Of a DNA stretch of 64,000 nt, positions 17,281-26,255 are shown piece after piece. The stretch's first letter is position 1; every line of letters starts with the position of its first letter. The notes under the pieces were generated by a model. That model saw nothing but the letters and a program-made list of their open reading frames with translations. It was not told where the DNA came from and made no database searches. This DNA is from Providencia alcalifaciens. Lineage in GTDB: Bacteria; Pseudomonadota; Gammaproteobacteria; Enterobacterales; Enterobacteriaceae. The DNA is taken from positions 806,001 to 870,000 of the forward strand of contig NZ_CP084296.1 of the NCBI RefSeq assembly GCF_020271745.1, written 5' to 3'. A program made the translations under genes and the position numbers.

Positions 17281-18780
17281 ATGAATAGAGTATTGCGTTT
17301 AACCAGCGACACCCAAAAAGCAGACTATAGTTTAAATAATCAACAAGAACTGTCGGCATTATTAACTCAGTATTTTCCCGCAAAATACCAATATTTATTT
17401 GCCCATGGCGAACAACAACCCGATGGTGCAATTATCTGGAGTACCTCAGTCTCCGGTCACCCCATTCCATTATCATCTTTAGATAAAGTTGAATTTTCAA
17501 ACCATCACCGACTTCTTTGCGAAAGATTAAATGATATTCAGACGCGAGCGAATAAATTACTTGAAGAAAAACAGATCACCCAAGAACAGTATCTATTATT
17601 AGAGAAAGCTGCCGTCCTTCCTGATACTGAAAGTGTTTATATTATAAATAACCAGCCCGTTATAACATGGTGGCCAAGAACAACCCCTCTTCCGGCTCCC
17701 GTCCCAGCCCCTGCAGCCATTCAATCCGCAGCCCCCATTGCCGCTGCTGCCGCTGCGCCAAGTAGAAATCGTTGGTTAGCCTTATTTGGCTTTTTAATTC
17801 TGTTATTACTTTTTGCATTACTATTTTCATGGTTAAGAGGCTGTTTTGACCCAAAAACACTCCCGACTGTTGTCGAAAATACGCATGTCGAACCTGCACC
17901 TAAACCTATTCCTGAGCCCATTCCAGAACCCGTTCCCGAGCCCGTTCCTGAGCCTGAGACCGTTCCTGAGCCTGAGACCGTTCCTGAGCCTGAGACCGTT
18001 CCAGAACCTGCACCTGTTCCCGTTAATCCATTAACCCCGATGGAAAAATGCCTACAAACAGAGATGCAAAAACGCGGAATGACGGATGCGAAGGCCAACA
18101 GCGTCTGTAATGCAAAACTCAATCCTCCGGCCCGAAAAGTGTGCCCAGTGAACCGGAAACCTCAAGATGCACCTCAAGTTGTGATTATTTTCGATGCCTC
18201 TTACTCCATGAATATGAGCATGACACTGTCAAAGCAACAAATTGATTATATTGAAGAAACCTGGGAACCGTTCGTAGGTTGGGATGTGGAGCCAAGACGC
18301 ATTAACGTGGCTAAAAAAGCGTTAGGAGAAATTGTTAAAAACATTCCTAATGACACAAACATTATGACTATCGTTGCAGCCGACTGCGAAAAAATTCAGT
18401 CAACGGGCAATATCACGCCGAATAATCGCTCTAGCCTATTGAGTTTTATCAAGAGAATAGAGCCGGACGGCGGAACTCCATTGGCCGACTCCATCACTCA
18501 AGCAAATCGATCCATTAAGGACAACAACCGAGACACCATCATCATCTTGATCTCTGATGGTGTTGAATCTTGCAAAAAAGACCCGTGTGCCGCAGCGAGA
18601 GCGTTAAAACGAGCTCACCCTAAAGCCGTCATCAATGTCATTGATATTATGGGTAGCGGGGCTGGAAACTGTGTGGCACAAGCTACGGGCGGAAAGGTCT
18701 TTACGGCAAAAAATGCCAAGGATGTTGCCGTGATGATGGAGAAAGCCCTCAGTGATTACATTCCCGAAGGATGTAATTAA
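17281..18780 (+). CDS. SrfA-like membrane protein with periplasmic VWA domain
   Basis: A 499-residue single-pass membrane protein. Residues 1-160 are a cytoplasmic domain ending in an Ala/Pro-rich stretch and containing YIINNQPVITWWP, which matches YIVGGQPVITFWG in SrfA encoded next door. One membrane helix (about 165-188) ends in RGCF, again as in SrfA. A Pro-Glu-rich rigid linker (VPEPET repeats) follows, then a von Willebrand A domain with MIDAS residues DASYS (305-309), GGTPL around Thr399 and ISDG. Several periplasmic Cys residues could form disulfides. It is probably a SrfA paralogue carrying a metal-dependent binding domain. A hairpin at 18799 separates it from srfA, so it may have its own transcript. 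Confidence 0.82.
   Translation: MNRVLRLTSDTQKADYSLNNQQELSALLTQYFPAKYQYLFAHGEQQPDGAIIWSTSVSGHPIPLSSLDKVEFSNHHRLLCERLNDIQTRANKLLEEKQITQEQYLLLEKAAVLPDTESVYIINNQPVITWWPRTTPLPAPVPAPAAIQSAAPIAAAAAAPSRNRWLALFGFLILLLLFALLFSWLRGCFDPKTLPTVVENTHVEPAPKPIPEPIPEPVPEPVPEPETVPEPETVPEPETVPEPAPVPVNPLTPMEKCLQTEMQKRGMTDAKANSVCNAKLNPPARKVCPVNRKPQDAPQVVIIFDASYSMNMSMTLSKQQIDYIEETWEPFVGWDVEPRRINVAKKALGEIVKNIPNDTNIMTIVAADCEKIQSTGNITPNNRSSLLSFIKRIEPDGGTPLADSITQANRSIKDNNRDTIIILISDGVESCKKDPCAAARALKRAHPKAVINVIDIMGSGAGNCVAQATGGKVFTAKNAKDVAVMMEKALSDYIPEGCN
17944..17997 (+). repeat. Three exact 18-bp tandem repeats (VPEPET linker)
   Basis: GTTCCTGAGCCTGAGACC occurs three times in a row (17944, 17962, 17980) and encodes three VPEPET units. 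Less regular PEP units flank it. Exact copies can change number by slippage, altering linker length between membrane helix and VWA domain. Confidence 0.95.
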
Positions 18781-18798
18781 TTTTACATTATAATCTCA

Positions 18799-18834
18799 TT
18801 TTATGGTGCAATATTAATTTATTGCACCATAAAA
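18799..18834. terminator. Perfect 15-bp inverted repeat, likely terminator
   Basis: TTTTATGGTGCAATA (18799-18813) pairs perfectly with 18820-18834 across a 6-base loop, with A and T tracts at the ends. It stands 19 bases after the first VWA gene and about 260 before srfA. The rest of the 313-base gap is AT-rich and otherwise featureless; it presumably holds a promoter for srfA. Confidence 0.7.
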
Positions 18835-19093
18835 AATTAAATTATTAATTTTAAATCTTTCATCACATTAATTTATTGGCATTTGTAATATAGATTCGCC
18901 ATTATTTCCTTTTAATACTCTCTGTTATATGCAATTTGCTCTTATTTCATGACTAACATCAATTTGAAAATTTAACATAATAGACAACACGTTTTTTGTT
19001 GATTAAAATAACAAATTAGGTCATGCCATCCAGAAATATTAATAACCAGAAAATTCTTATATTATTTTAATTTAAAAAATTAGGAAGATTAAT

Positions 19094-20533
19094 GTGAATA
19101 AAGCTTTCCTGCGTAGTGGAAAATTAGAAAATTATCTTCCATTGGGAGAAAACGGGCAGGCAGTTTATGTGTCTGCATTACAACTTCGAGAAACACTACG
19201 CTTACAAAAAAAAAATAATATTGCAGATTGTCTTGCCATCCCCCAACCCAATGAAACTGGCGAGCGAATTGACTGGTATTCTCCTGTTGATGGCGAAATT
19301 ATTTCTTGGACGACCGCATCTGAAGAAGAAAAAAATAATGCTTATACACGACTAAAAAATAACCAAGATGAATTGAAAAATTTCAGTGAAAATAAGCAAC
19401 AATCAGAGAACAAAGAGCAGCAATTATTTGGTGCGCTACTGAGCAAAACAATCCAATTTCCGGATCAAGACCACGTTTATATTGTCGGTGGTCAGCCTGT
19501 CATTACATTTTGGGGATTCGTGAACGTGAACAAACAGTCACGCACCGATCCTGTCGCCTGTTTAAAACCTTTAGCGCCTCCTGCGCCAATCGCACCAGCC
19601 GCCGCGCCAGTTGTAGAAACTGCGTCAGTGATTGTGCCCCAAAAACCATGGTGGCGATTTTTACTGTGGTTATTACCTTTATTGCTGCTTCTGCTGCTTG
19701 CCGCTTTTTTTTTAAGAGGCTGCTTTAGTGCACCTATTGTCCCAACCGCCCATATTAATACGCCGCAGGTAACCCTACCAAATATCAATGTTCCCGCCGT
19801 TGACGTTCCTAAGCCGAACCTGAATGTGGAACCAACATTAGTAGCTCCGGGGCAGGCTCAGGTGGTCAATACGCATGGTGTCAATGTTCATGGTCTCAAT
19901 GGCACGGTGGCTGTTCCTGATCAAACCACAAATGGCCAAGTTGCAAGCGCGGTAGATACTAATTTGCCAAACACCCCAGTGGTTGACCCCGCGGTTGTGC
20001 CATTACCAGAAGATACCAATGGCAATACGCCCGCAGTATCAACAAACCCAAATTCACCGAATACCCCCGTGGTCGACCCGACTCAATCCGTTGCTGGCAA
20101 TACACCTACCAGTAACGACCCGTTCGCAAATAACGGCGCAGCGGCAAATATGCCAGCACCACTGAATATTCCACAAGAAGCGATTCAAAGTGGATCTGTT
20201 CAGTTTTTAAATGGACAGTGGCATGTAGGGGCTGGGGTTCAGGACCAAAAAACCGGTAAGCCATTAAGCCTGCAATACAATGTGAATAATGGCAAAGGTG
20301 ACGTCATTATGACCCGCAGTGATGGCGTGACTTGTCAAGGCCCTATCTCGGCATCCATGAATTCTGGTGGGCTGAGTATTAATAACCAAGCCCAAGCAAA
20401 CTGCAGCGATGGCTCATCCTATCGCATGCCCAATATTACCTGCCACCCTGGCTCAAAAAACATCGCTGACTGCCAAGGTGAATACGATAAAAATCAAATA
20501 TTCCCTATCTCAATGAAACGGGAGAGTAACTAA
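19094..20533 (+). CDS. srfA: SrfA family single-pass membrane protein
   Basis: A 479-residue protein matching the SrfA family named from Salmonella as an SsrB-regulated factor. The N-terminal cytoplasmic domain has YLPLGENGQAVYVSALQLRETLR and CLAIPQPNETGERIDWYSP. After YIVGGQPVITFWG comes one membrane helix (about 185-212) ending in RGCF. The periplasmic part is a low-complexity Asn/Pro/Val-rich stalk with NTPVVDP repeats, then a small Cys-containing C-terminal domain. The start is GTG at 19094, with AGGAAG seven bases upstream; the nearby ATG runs straight into a stop. srfB begins 4 bases after the stop. Biochemical function is unknown. Confidence 0.85.
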   Translation: MNKAFLRSGKLENYLPLGENGQAVYVSALQLRETLRLQKKNNIADCLAIPQPNETGERIDWYSPVDGEIISWTTASEEEKNNAYTRLKNNQDELKNFSENKQQSENKEQQLFGALLSKTIQFPDQDHVYIVGGQPVITFWGFVNVNKQSRTDPVACLKPLAPPAPIAPAAAPVVETASVIVPQKPWWRFLLWLLPLLLLLLLAAFFLRGCFSAPIVPTAHINTPQVTLPNINVPAVDVPKPNLNVEPTLVAPGQAQVVNTHGVNVHGLNGTVAVPDQTTNGQVASAVDTNLPNTPVVDPAVVPLPEDTNGNTPAVSTNPNSPNTPVVDPTQSVAGNTPTSNDPFANNGAAANMPAPLNIPQEAIQSGSVQFLNGQWHVGAGVQDQKTGKPLSLQYNVNNGKGDVIMTRSDGVTCQGPISASMNSGGLSINNQAQANCSDGSSYRMPNITCHPGSKNIADCQGEYDKNQIFPISMKRESN

Positions 20534-20537
20534 TTCT

Positions 20538-23531
20538 ATGTTAGCGCAATTAACTGATCATAAAGATAAAATCACGCTTATTCGTGATAGTAACATCCAA
20601 TTTTTGGATTTTGGTTTTACGCTACTCCAACGTAAAGAATATGGCGAGTTCACACGCAAAGGCGAAAATGGTCCATTACTGCGTTTAATTTATGATGAAC
20701 GCAGCGATAAATTTATCTTCCCTACCCCTAAAAATAGTACGCCGATAACTTCAGAGCCTGAATTTAGTTTTTCCATCGAAGAGTCATTAAAGTTACTGAA
20801 TGATATTTGGATCCCGCTGCCATTTTTCCGATTTAATCCACCGAGATCATTTTCTAACGGCCCATATAACTGGGTCAGAGCTATGTTTCACCAATTGGCT
20901 GAACCCGATGAAGATGGAAACACACACCGCATTGTCATCGCGTTTGATACCCGAATTGTGCCTAATCGCGAAAATACCGCTTATCTCGCACCGAATGAAG
21001 ATGATGTGCGCTCAGGAATTGGGTTTGCTCTCGCCTATTTAGGGCATGAAGTTGAAGATTTCTTAGAGCTCTCTTGGGTCGATAGTTGGTTACGTGAAAT
21101 TTTCAGTGAACAAGCCACATCAGCACTCAGAATGTATCACGATGAATTGGAAGAGGCGCTTTCACAGTTCCAACATCAGGCCCACTACCTTAATCTACTG
21201 CACATTCTGGGTGAGAATATTAAGTTACCCGAAGTGAAGCTGAATGAAACCAAGTCCCAAGAGCCACCAATTGAAGTAGATTTGATCTTGGACGTTGGCA
21301 ACTCGCGTACCTGCGGGATCTTAATTGAAGATCATAAAAACGATGATAAAGGCCTGACCCAGCTTTATGAGCTAACTCTCCGCGATTTAAGCCAGCCTTA
21401 TTATGTTTACAATGAGCCATTCCAAAGTCGCGTTGAATTCGCCCAAGCTGAATTTGGTAAACAAGATTTTTCCGTCAGTAGCGGGCGCAATGATGCCTTT
21501 ATGTGGCCTACAATCGGTCGTGTAGGTCCTGAAGCCAACCGAATGGCATCACAACGACTCGGTACCGAAGGGTCTACTGGGGTTTCTAGTCCAAAACGCT
21601 ATTTATGGGACGATACCCCTTATTCTCCGGGATGGCGTTTTAGCCGCGCTTTTGGCCAAACCGAAAAAGAGCCATTGGCCACTGCAATCCCAATGACCTA
21701 TTTATTGAATGACCACGGTGACCCACTTTTTCGTTTAGACGAAAATGATCGTATGCCTGTTTTTACGCCAAACTATACCCGCAGTTCACTGATGACCATC
21801 ATGCTGACCGAAGTTCTCACTCAAGCATTGACCCAGATGAACAGCTCAGCTCAGCGTTTAAAAATGAATCATGCCAGCGCTCCACGCCAACTGCGCAATA
21901 TTATCTTAACCATTCCCCCTGCTATGCCTAAACCAGAAAGAGTCATTTTCGAAAACTGCATGGAAAATGCCCTTGGGTTAATTTGGAAAGCGATGGGCTG
22001 GAACCCGATTGATAACCCGTTAACATTTAAAGGCAATGATGTTGATTGCCGCCCGCCACTGCCATCTATTCATGTGAAATGGGATGAAGCTACCTGCGGG
22101 CAATTGGTTTATCTCTATAACGAAACACAGATCCACTTTGGTGAGCGCACTGAAGCCTTCTTTAAAAGCCAAGTTCGTGATGATAACCGAGCACTCACGG
22201 GGGATTCTGTATTAAAAATCGCCTCAATTGATATTGGCGGCGGCACCACCGATCTGGTGATCACCCGTTATAAATTAGATGCGGGTAATGGCAGCAACGT
22301 CAAAATTGTTCCTACTCAGCTATTTCGTGAAGGATTCAAAATCGCGGGTGATGATATTCTTTTAGATATCATTAGATTATGCGTATTACCTGCACTGCGT
22401 GCCTCATTACTGGATTCCGGTGTCTCTGATCCTGATGCACTGATGTCATCCCTTTTTGGTAGTGAAGGGTTGGATGCGGGGCAGCAAGTGTTGCGCCAGC
22501 AGCTTACATTACAAATTTTCAGTCCTATTGGGTTAAAGATCTTAAATCAGTACGAAAATTATAACCCACTGAAAATTTGCGAAAATATTAACACGACGTT
22601 TGGTGAGTTTTTATCCCAGCAACCAACTCCAAAAGTGTTCCATTACATCAACGATGCCGTCAATAAAGAACTGGGTGCCAGCGATGCGTTTTCGATTCTC
22701 AATGTGCCTTTGCAAGTCAATTTTGCTCAGCTTCATGGGGAGTTTATTTCAGGGCAACGGATCAATATCACCTCCAGCCTGAAGGCCTTGTGTGAAGTGT
22801 TACACTACTATTCCTGCGACATTTTGCTGCTAACTGGCCGCCCGTCCCGATTACCGGGTATTCAGGCGCTCTTTAAATTACTGCAACCTGTTCCGCCATC
22901 CCGCATTTTACCTTTGCATGGATATAAAACGGGTGGATGGTATCCATTTAATAAAAAAGGCCGAATTGACGATCCGAAATCCACCGCGGCTGTGGGGGCA
23001 ATGCTCTGCTTGCTCGCTGAAAATTCTCGGTTATTGAATTTTTATTTTTCTATCGGGAATTTCCGTCCTTATTCCACCGTTCGCTATTTAGGCATGTTGG
23101 ATAGCCATAATACGTTAAGCGATGATGTGGTTTATTACCGAGACATTGACCTCGATCGTCCTGATTACCAACTCAATGAGCAAACTTCGTTTGAAGCTCG
23201 AGGTGCCGTCCGTTTAGGCTTTAGACAATTAAATAATGCCCGCTGGCCCGCTTCGCCACTCTACACATTGCGGATTAAGAACCCTAAATTGGCTCAAAAA
23301 CTCAGTGTCGAAAACGGCGTTATCCGCATGAAATTGCAAGTCGAGCAGCAGCGTCAATCCCGTGACGACAACCCGGTAAGCCTAGAGCGCTTTGTAATTT
23401 CCGAGGTTGAAATGCTGGATGCATCGAATGTCAAACCACGAGATTTAAATTTCAAGCTTAACACATTAGCAGACAGTGGTATTGGTGAAACCAACTACTG
23501 GATGGACAGCGGGAGTGTATTAGTTAAATGA
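20538..23531 (+). CDS. srfB: SrfB, actin/Hsp70-fold ATPase-like protein
   Basis: A 997-residue cytoplasmic protein of the SrfB family. I see the nucleotide-binding landmarks of the actin/Hsp70/hexokinase (ASKHA) fold: phosphate-1 loop LDVGNSRTCG (from about 251), phosphate-2 loop DIGGGTTD (565-572), and an adenosine-type motif LLTGRPSRLPGIQ near 763. The first 240 residues are a separate domain, and a C-terminal beta-rich tail follows the ATPase. No membrane helix is seen. It lies 4 bases after srfA and overlaps srfC by 4, so SrfB and SrfC are probably made in a fixed ratio. It could be a nucleotide-driven assembly or chaperone subunit. The label virulence factor seen for this family is only historical. 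Confidence 0.85.
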   Translation: MLAQLTDHKDKITLIRDSNIQFLDFGFTLLQRKEYGEFTRKGENGPLLRLIYDERSDKFIFPTPKNSTPITSEPEFSFSIEESLKLLNDIWIPLPFFRFNPPRSFSNGPYNWVRAMFHQLAEPDEDGNTHRIVIAFDTRIVPNRENTAYLAPNEDDVRSGIGFALAYLGHEVEDFLELSWVDSWLREIFSEQATSALRMYHDELEEALSQFQHQAHYLNLLHILGENIKLPEVKLNETKSQEPPIEVDLILDVGNSRTCGILIEDHKNDDKGLTQLYELTLRDLSQPYYVYNEPFQSRVEFAQAEFGKQDFSVSSGRNDAFMWPTIGRVGPEANRMASQRLGTEGSTGVSSPKRYLWDDTPYSPGWRFSRAFGQTEKEPLATAIPMTYLLNDHGDPLFRLDENDRMPVFTPNYTRSSLMTIMLTEVLTQALTQMNSSAQRLKMNHASAPRQLRNIILTIPPAMPKPERVIFENCMENALGLIWKAMGWNPIDNPLTFKGNDVDCRPPLPSIHVKWDEATCGQLVYLYNETQIHFGERTEAFFKSQVRDDNRALTGDSVLKIASIDIGGGTTDLVITRYKLDAGNGSNVKIVPTQLFREGFKIAGDDILLDIIRLCVLPALRASLLDSGVSDPDALMSSLFGSEGLDAGQQVLRQQLTLQIFSPIGLKILNQYENYNPLKICENINTTFGEFLSQQPTPKVFHYINDAVNKELGASDAFSILNVPLQVNFAQLHGEFISGQRINITSSLKALCEVLHYYSCDILLLTGRPSRLPGIQALFKLLQPVPPSRILPLHGYKTGGWYPFNKKGRIDDPKSTAAVGAMLCLLAENSRLLNFYFSIGNFRPYSTVRYLGMLDSHNTLSDDVVYYRDIDLDRPDYQLNEQTSFEARGAVRLGFRQLNNARWPASPLYTLRIKNPKLAQKLSVENGVIRMKLQVEQQRQSRDDNPVSLERFVISEVEMLDASNVKPRDLNFKLNTLADSGIGETNYWMDSGSVLVK

Positions 23532-26251
23532 GTATGAATAATGAACAACAGTTGATTGATGGCTGGAATGCTATTTACCAAAATGCCGATAAAGCAATTA
23601 ACTGGATCAATACGGTCAGAGAGCATGCTCCTCGTCTAAACACGGAGGCAGATAGCCTTATTTATCGCTTAAGACGCAGTAAAAACACCGCCAAAAATTT
23701 GGTGACGGCCACCCAAAGCCCGATGTCGGTTGGTTTTTTTGGTCTGTCTCAAGCAGGAAAATCTTATCTTATCTCGGCATTGGCGGCAGGCAATAACGGA
23801 CGCTTAAAAACAAAAATGTCCGGTAAAGAACTAGATTTCATTGACCACATTAACCCTCCCGGCGGCGGAAAAGAGGCGACTGGGTTAGTCACTCGATTTA
23901 CGCGCTCAGCGACCAAAGGCACTGATAGCCACCCTGTTGAATTGCATTTATTCAATGAAGTGGAAATTATTAAAATCCTCGCGAACGCTTATCTGTATGA
24001 CTTTAACCAAGAAAAAATTGATTATGTTTTAGATGAGCAAAAGTTATCTCAGCAACTCACACAGTTTGAGCAGCAGCGTTCCTCTACACCTGTAGCGGGC
24101 ATATCCCATGATGACATGGTTTCTTTATGGGATTATTTAAAGCGCCACGCGGAAAACAGTCACAAAAAGCTCGCATTAAGTTATTGGCCGAAAGCCGTTG
24201 AATTGGCTCCGTACCTATCGATTTCACAACGGGCAAAACTTTTCGCTATTTTATGGGGTGAAATCCCAGAATTAACAGAAGCTTACGAAATATTTAGCCG
24301 CACCTTGGCTAAATTAAATTACGCAGAAATTGTTCTCGCCCCGCTCGAATCTTTAGTCAAAGAGCGCAATGGCATCCTCGTTCAAGAAGACAGCATTATG
24401 AACGTCGATATGCTTGAACGACTCAATAAAAGCATTGATAGCGATATTCAAGTCTGCCCAATCCAAGGGGAACATGTCGGTTCGCCAGTATCACTCTCGA
24501 TTGCGGAATTAACGGCGCTGACCGTCGAAGTTGTGATCCCTCTGCTTGATACCCCAAGCAAGCCTCTCTTCGAGCAAGTTGAATTGTTAGACTTCCCAGG
24601 TTACCGAGGCAGACTAGGTGTTGAATCCATGAGCGGCATTCGCAATGCCGTAGACAGCGACGATGCCAATCCACTCGCCCAATTAATTTTACGTGGAAAA
24701 GTTTCTTATTTATTCGAACGTTACACGGATAACCAAGAGATGAACGTACTGGTTGTCTGCACCGCATCAACCAAACAATCTGATGTAAAAGAAGTGGGCG
24801 GCGTGCTCACAGAATGGATACATAACACCCAAGGTAAAGATGCGCAAACACGTGCCAAACGCCCTTGTGGGTTAATCTGGGCGATGACTATGTTTGACTT
24901 ACGTATCTCTCAGTCACTCTCGCTCAATGAAGCCCTTTTACGCCAATCTTGGGGTAAAGGTGGCATGATCAAAATGGCGATGCTAGAGCGTTTTGGTCAA
25001 TACCCTTGGATGTCTGATTGGGTTGATAATCAGGCGTTTGATAACACCTTTTTAGTGCGTAAACCTCGAGTTCCAACCTCATTTATCCGCATGCAAAATG
25101 AGGAAGAAATCGCCTTTGATGAGGGCTGTTCAGAACATCTTCAATTAATGAAAAGAACCTATGTGGAAGATGAATTTGTTCAGCGACATATTCGCGATAC
25201 CAGTGAATCTTGGGACAGCATGTTGCAGCTCAATGATGGCGGTATGTCCCGCCTTGCTAATTACCTTGAAACGGTTGCATTAAAGAAACTGAAATTAGAT
25301 CGCATTACTGAGCAACTTGATGAATTAAGAAAAGAATTGATCGGTAATCACCTTGAAAAATGGTATCAATCTGGCGGTGAAGAAGAGTTATTAGTCAAAG
25401 CAAAAAATTCTGAAGCCATACTGCGCTTTATGCAGAAAGTCCCTTATTTGCAAGGGGCATTTATTGATTACATCATGCCGAGCCGCAAAGACTTGTATGA
25501 GCTTTATATGCAAGAAGAAAGCGCACTTAGCAAAATTAAAAACCCGAAACAGTCTGATGGCGAGCCGCAAAACGTCTCGATTTTCTCACTTGGCGCCAAC
25601 GAATTTGGTGGCGGTATCGACCTGTTTAGTGATGAGCCTGCCATTATTTCAGCACCTGAAACCGATAAGCCGCAAAGCTATGGGTATGAAGTCATTTACC
25701 CACAAAAAGTCATTGCGCTTTGGATAAATCATTTACGCAGCTTACCGGATAACAATGCGTTATTGGCTTACCTTAATATCGAACAAGAGATCATGGTGAC
25801 GTTTGTCGATGAACTGATCACTGCCATTTCCCGTTTGCAGCTAGAGCAAAAGCTGATAAACGCGTTGGCAGGAACAGAAACGGTCGGCGTTCTGCGAGAT
25901 AAATTAGCGGAATCTCAAGTTTCTCGCGTTCATAACATTTTAGGTGATTTCATCACTTGGTTTAATTTCAAAGAGGAAGGTGTTCTACGTCCAAACAGCA
26001 AAGTGAATGTTGGACAAAAAATCTTTGAACGTCCAGACCGCAACAGCGTGGAGTGGGCCGATGACGAGCGCCTTGTGCGCCTCCCAACAACACCACTGAA
26101 TTACACATTCTTATTTGTTTATGACTGGTTAATCGCTCTAGATACTGTCATTAAAGAAAACGCAGGTCACTCTGCGGGACGAGAAATTAGTGCTGAGCAG
26201 AATGCTCAACTTGGCCAAATTATTAAATCGATGAAATCATCATTGGAGTGA
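23528..26251 (+). CDS. srfC: SrfC, large dynamin-like P-loop GTPase
   Basis: A 907-residue protein of the SrfC family. The P-loop GLSQAGKS is at 72-79 and a DxxG switch (DFPG, 355-358) follows after an unusually long insert, as in large dynamin/septin-like GTPases; an IWAMTMFDL segment near 455 is where a base-recognition motif would be expected. The rest is helical and charged, with no membrane helix. Dynamin-type proteins act on membranes through nucleotide-driven polymerisation. It overlaps srfB by ATGA and is followed after 4 bases by another membrane protein. GTP rather than ATP as ligand is inferred from the architecture and is not proven. Confidence 0.83.
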   Translation: MSMNNEQQLIDGWNAIYQNADKAINWINTVREHAPRLNTEADSLIYRLRRSKNTAKNLVTATQSPMSVGFFGLSQAGKSYLISALAAGNNGRLKTKMSGKELDFIDHINPPGGGKEATGLVTRFTRSATKGTDSHPVELHLFNEVEIIKILANAYLYDFNQEKIDYVLDEQKLSQQLTQFEQQRSSTPVAGISHDDMVSLWDYLKRHAENSHKKLALSYWPKAVELAPYLSISQRAKLFAILWGEIPELTEAYEIFSRTLAKLNYAEIVLAPLESLVKERNGILVQEDSIMNVDMLERLNKSIDSDIQVCPIQGEHVGSPVSLSIAELTALTVEVVIPLLDTPSKPLFEQVELLDFPGYRGRLGVESMSGIRNAVDSDDANPLAQLILRGKVSYLFERYTDNQEMNVLVVCTASTKQSDVKEVGGVLTEWIHNTQGKDAQTRAKRPCGLIWAMTMFDLRISQSLSLNEALLRQSWGKGGMIKMAMLERFGQYPWMSDWVDNQAFDNTFLVRKPRVPTSFIRMQNEEEIAFDEGCSEHLQLMKRTYVEDEFVQRHIRDTSESWDSMLQLNDGGMSRLANYLETVALKKLKLDRITEQLDELRKELIGNHLEKWYQSGGEEELLVKAKNSEAILRFMQKVPYLQGAFIDYIMPSRKDLYELYMQEESALSKIKNPKQSDGEPQNVSIFSLGANEFGGGIDLFSDEPAIISAPETDKPQSYGYEVIYPQKVIALWINHLRSLPDNNALLAYLNIEQEIMVTFVDELITAISRLQLEQKLINALAGTETVGVLRDKLAESQVSRVHNILGDFITWFNFKEEGVLRPNSKVNVGQKIFERPDRNSVEWADDERLVRLPTTPLNYTFLFVYDWLIALDTVIKENAGHSAGREISAEQNAQLGQIIKSMKSSLE

Positions 26252-26255
26252 AACT

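Noticed and set aside
17721..18122. 133-codon minus-strand frame rich in Gly-Ser-Thr repeats
   Set aside because: It is the antisense shadow of the Pro-Glu repeat linker in the VWA gene; the repeats make any frame look periodic.
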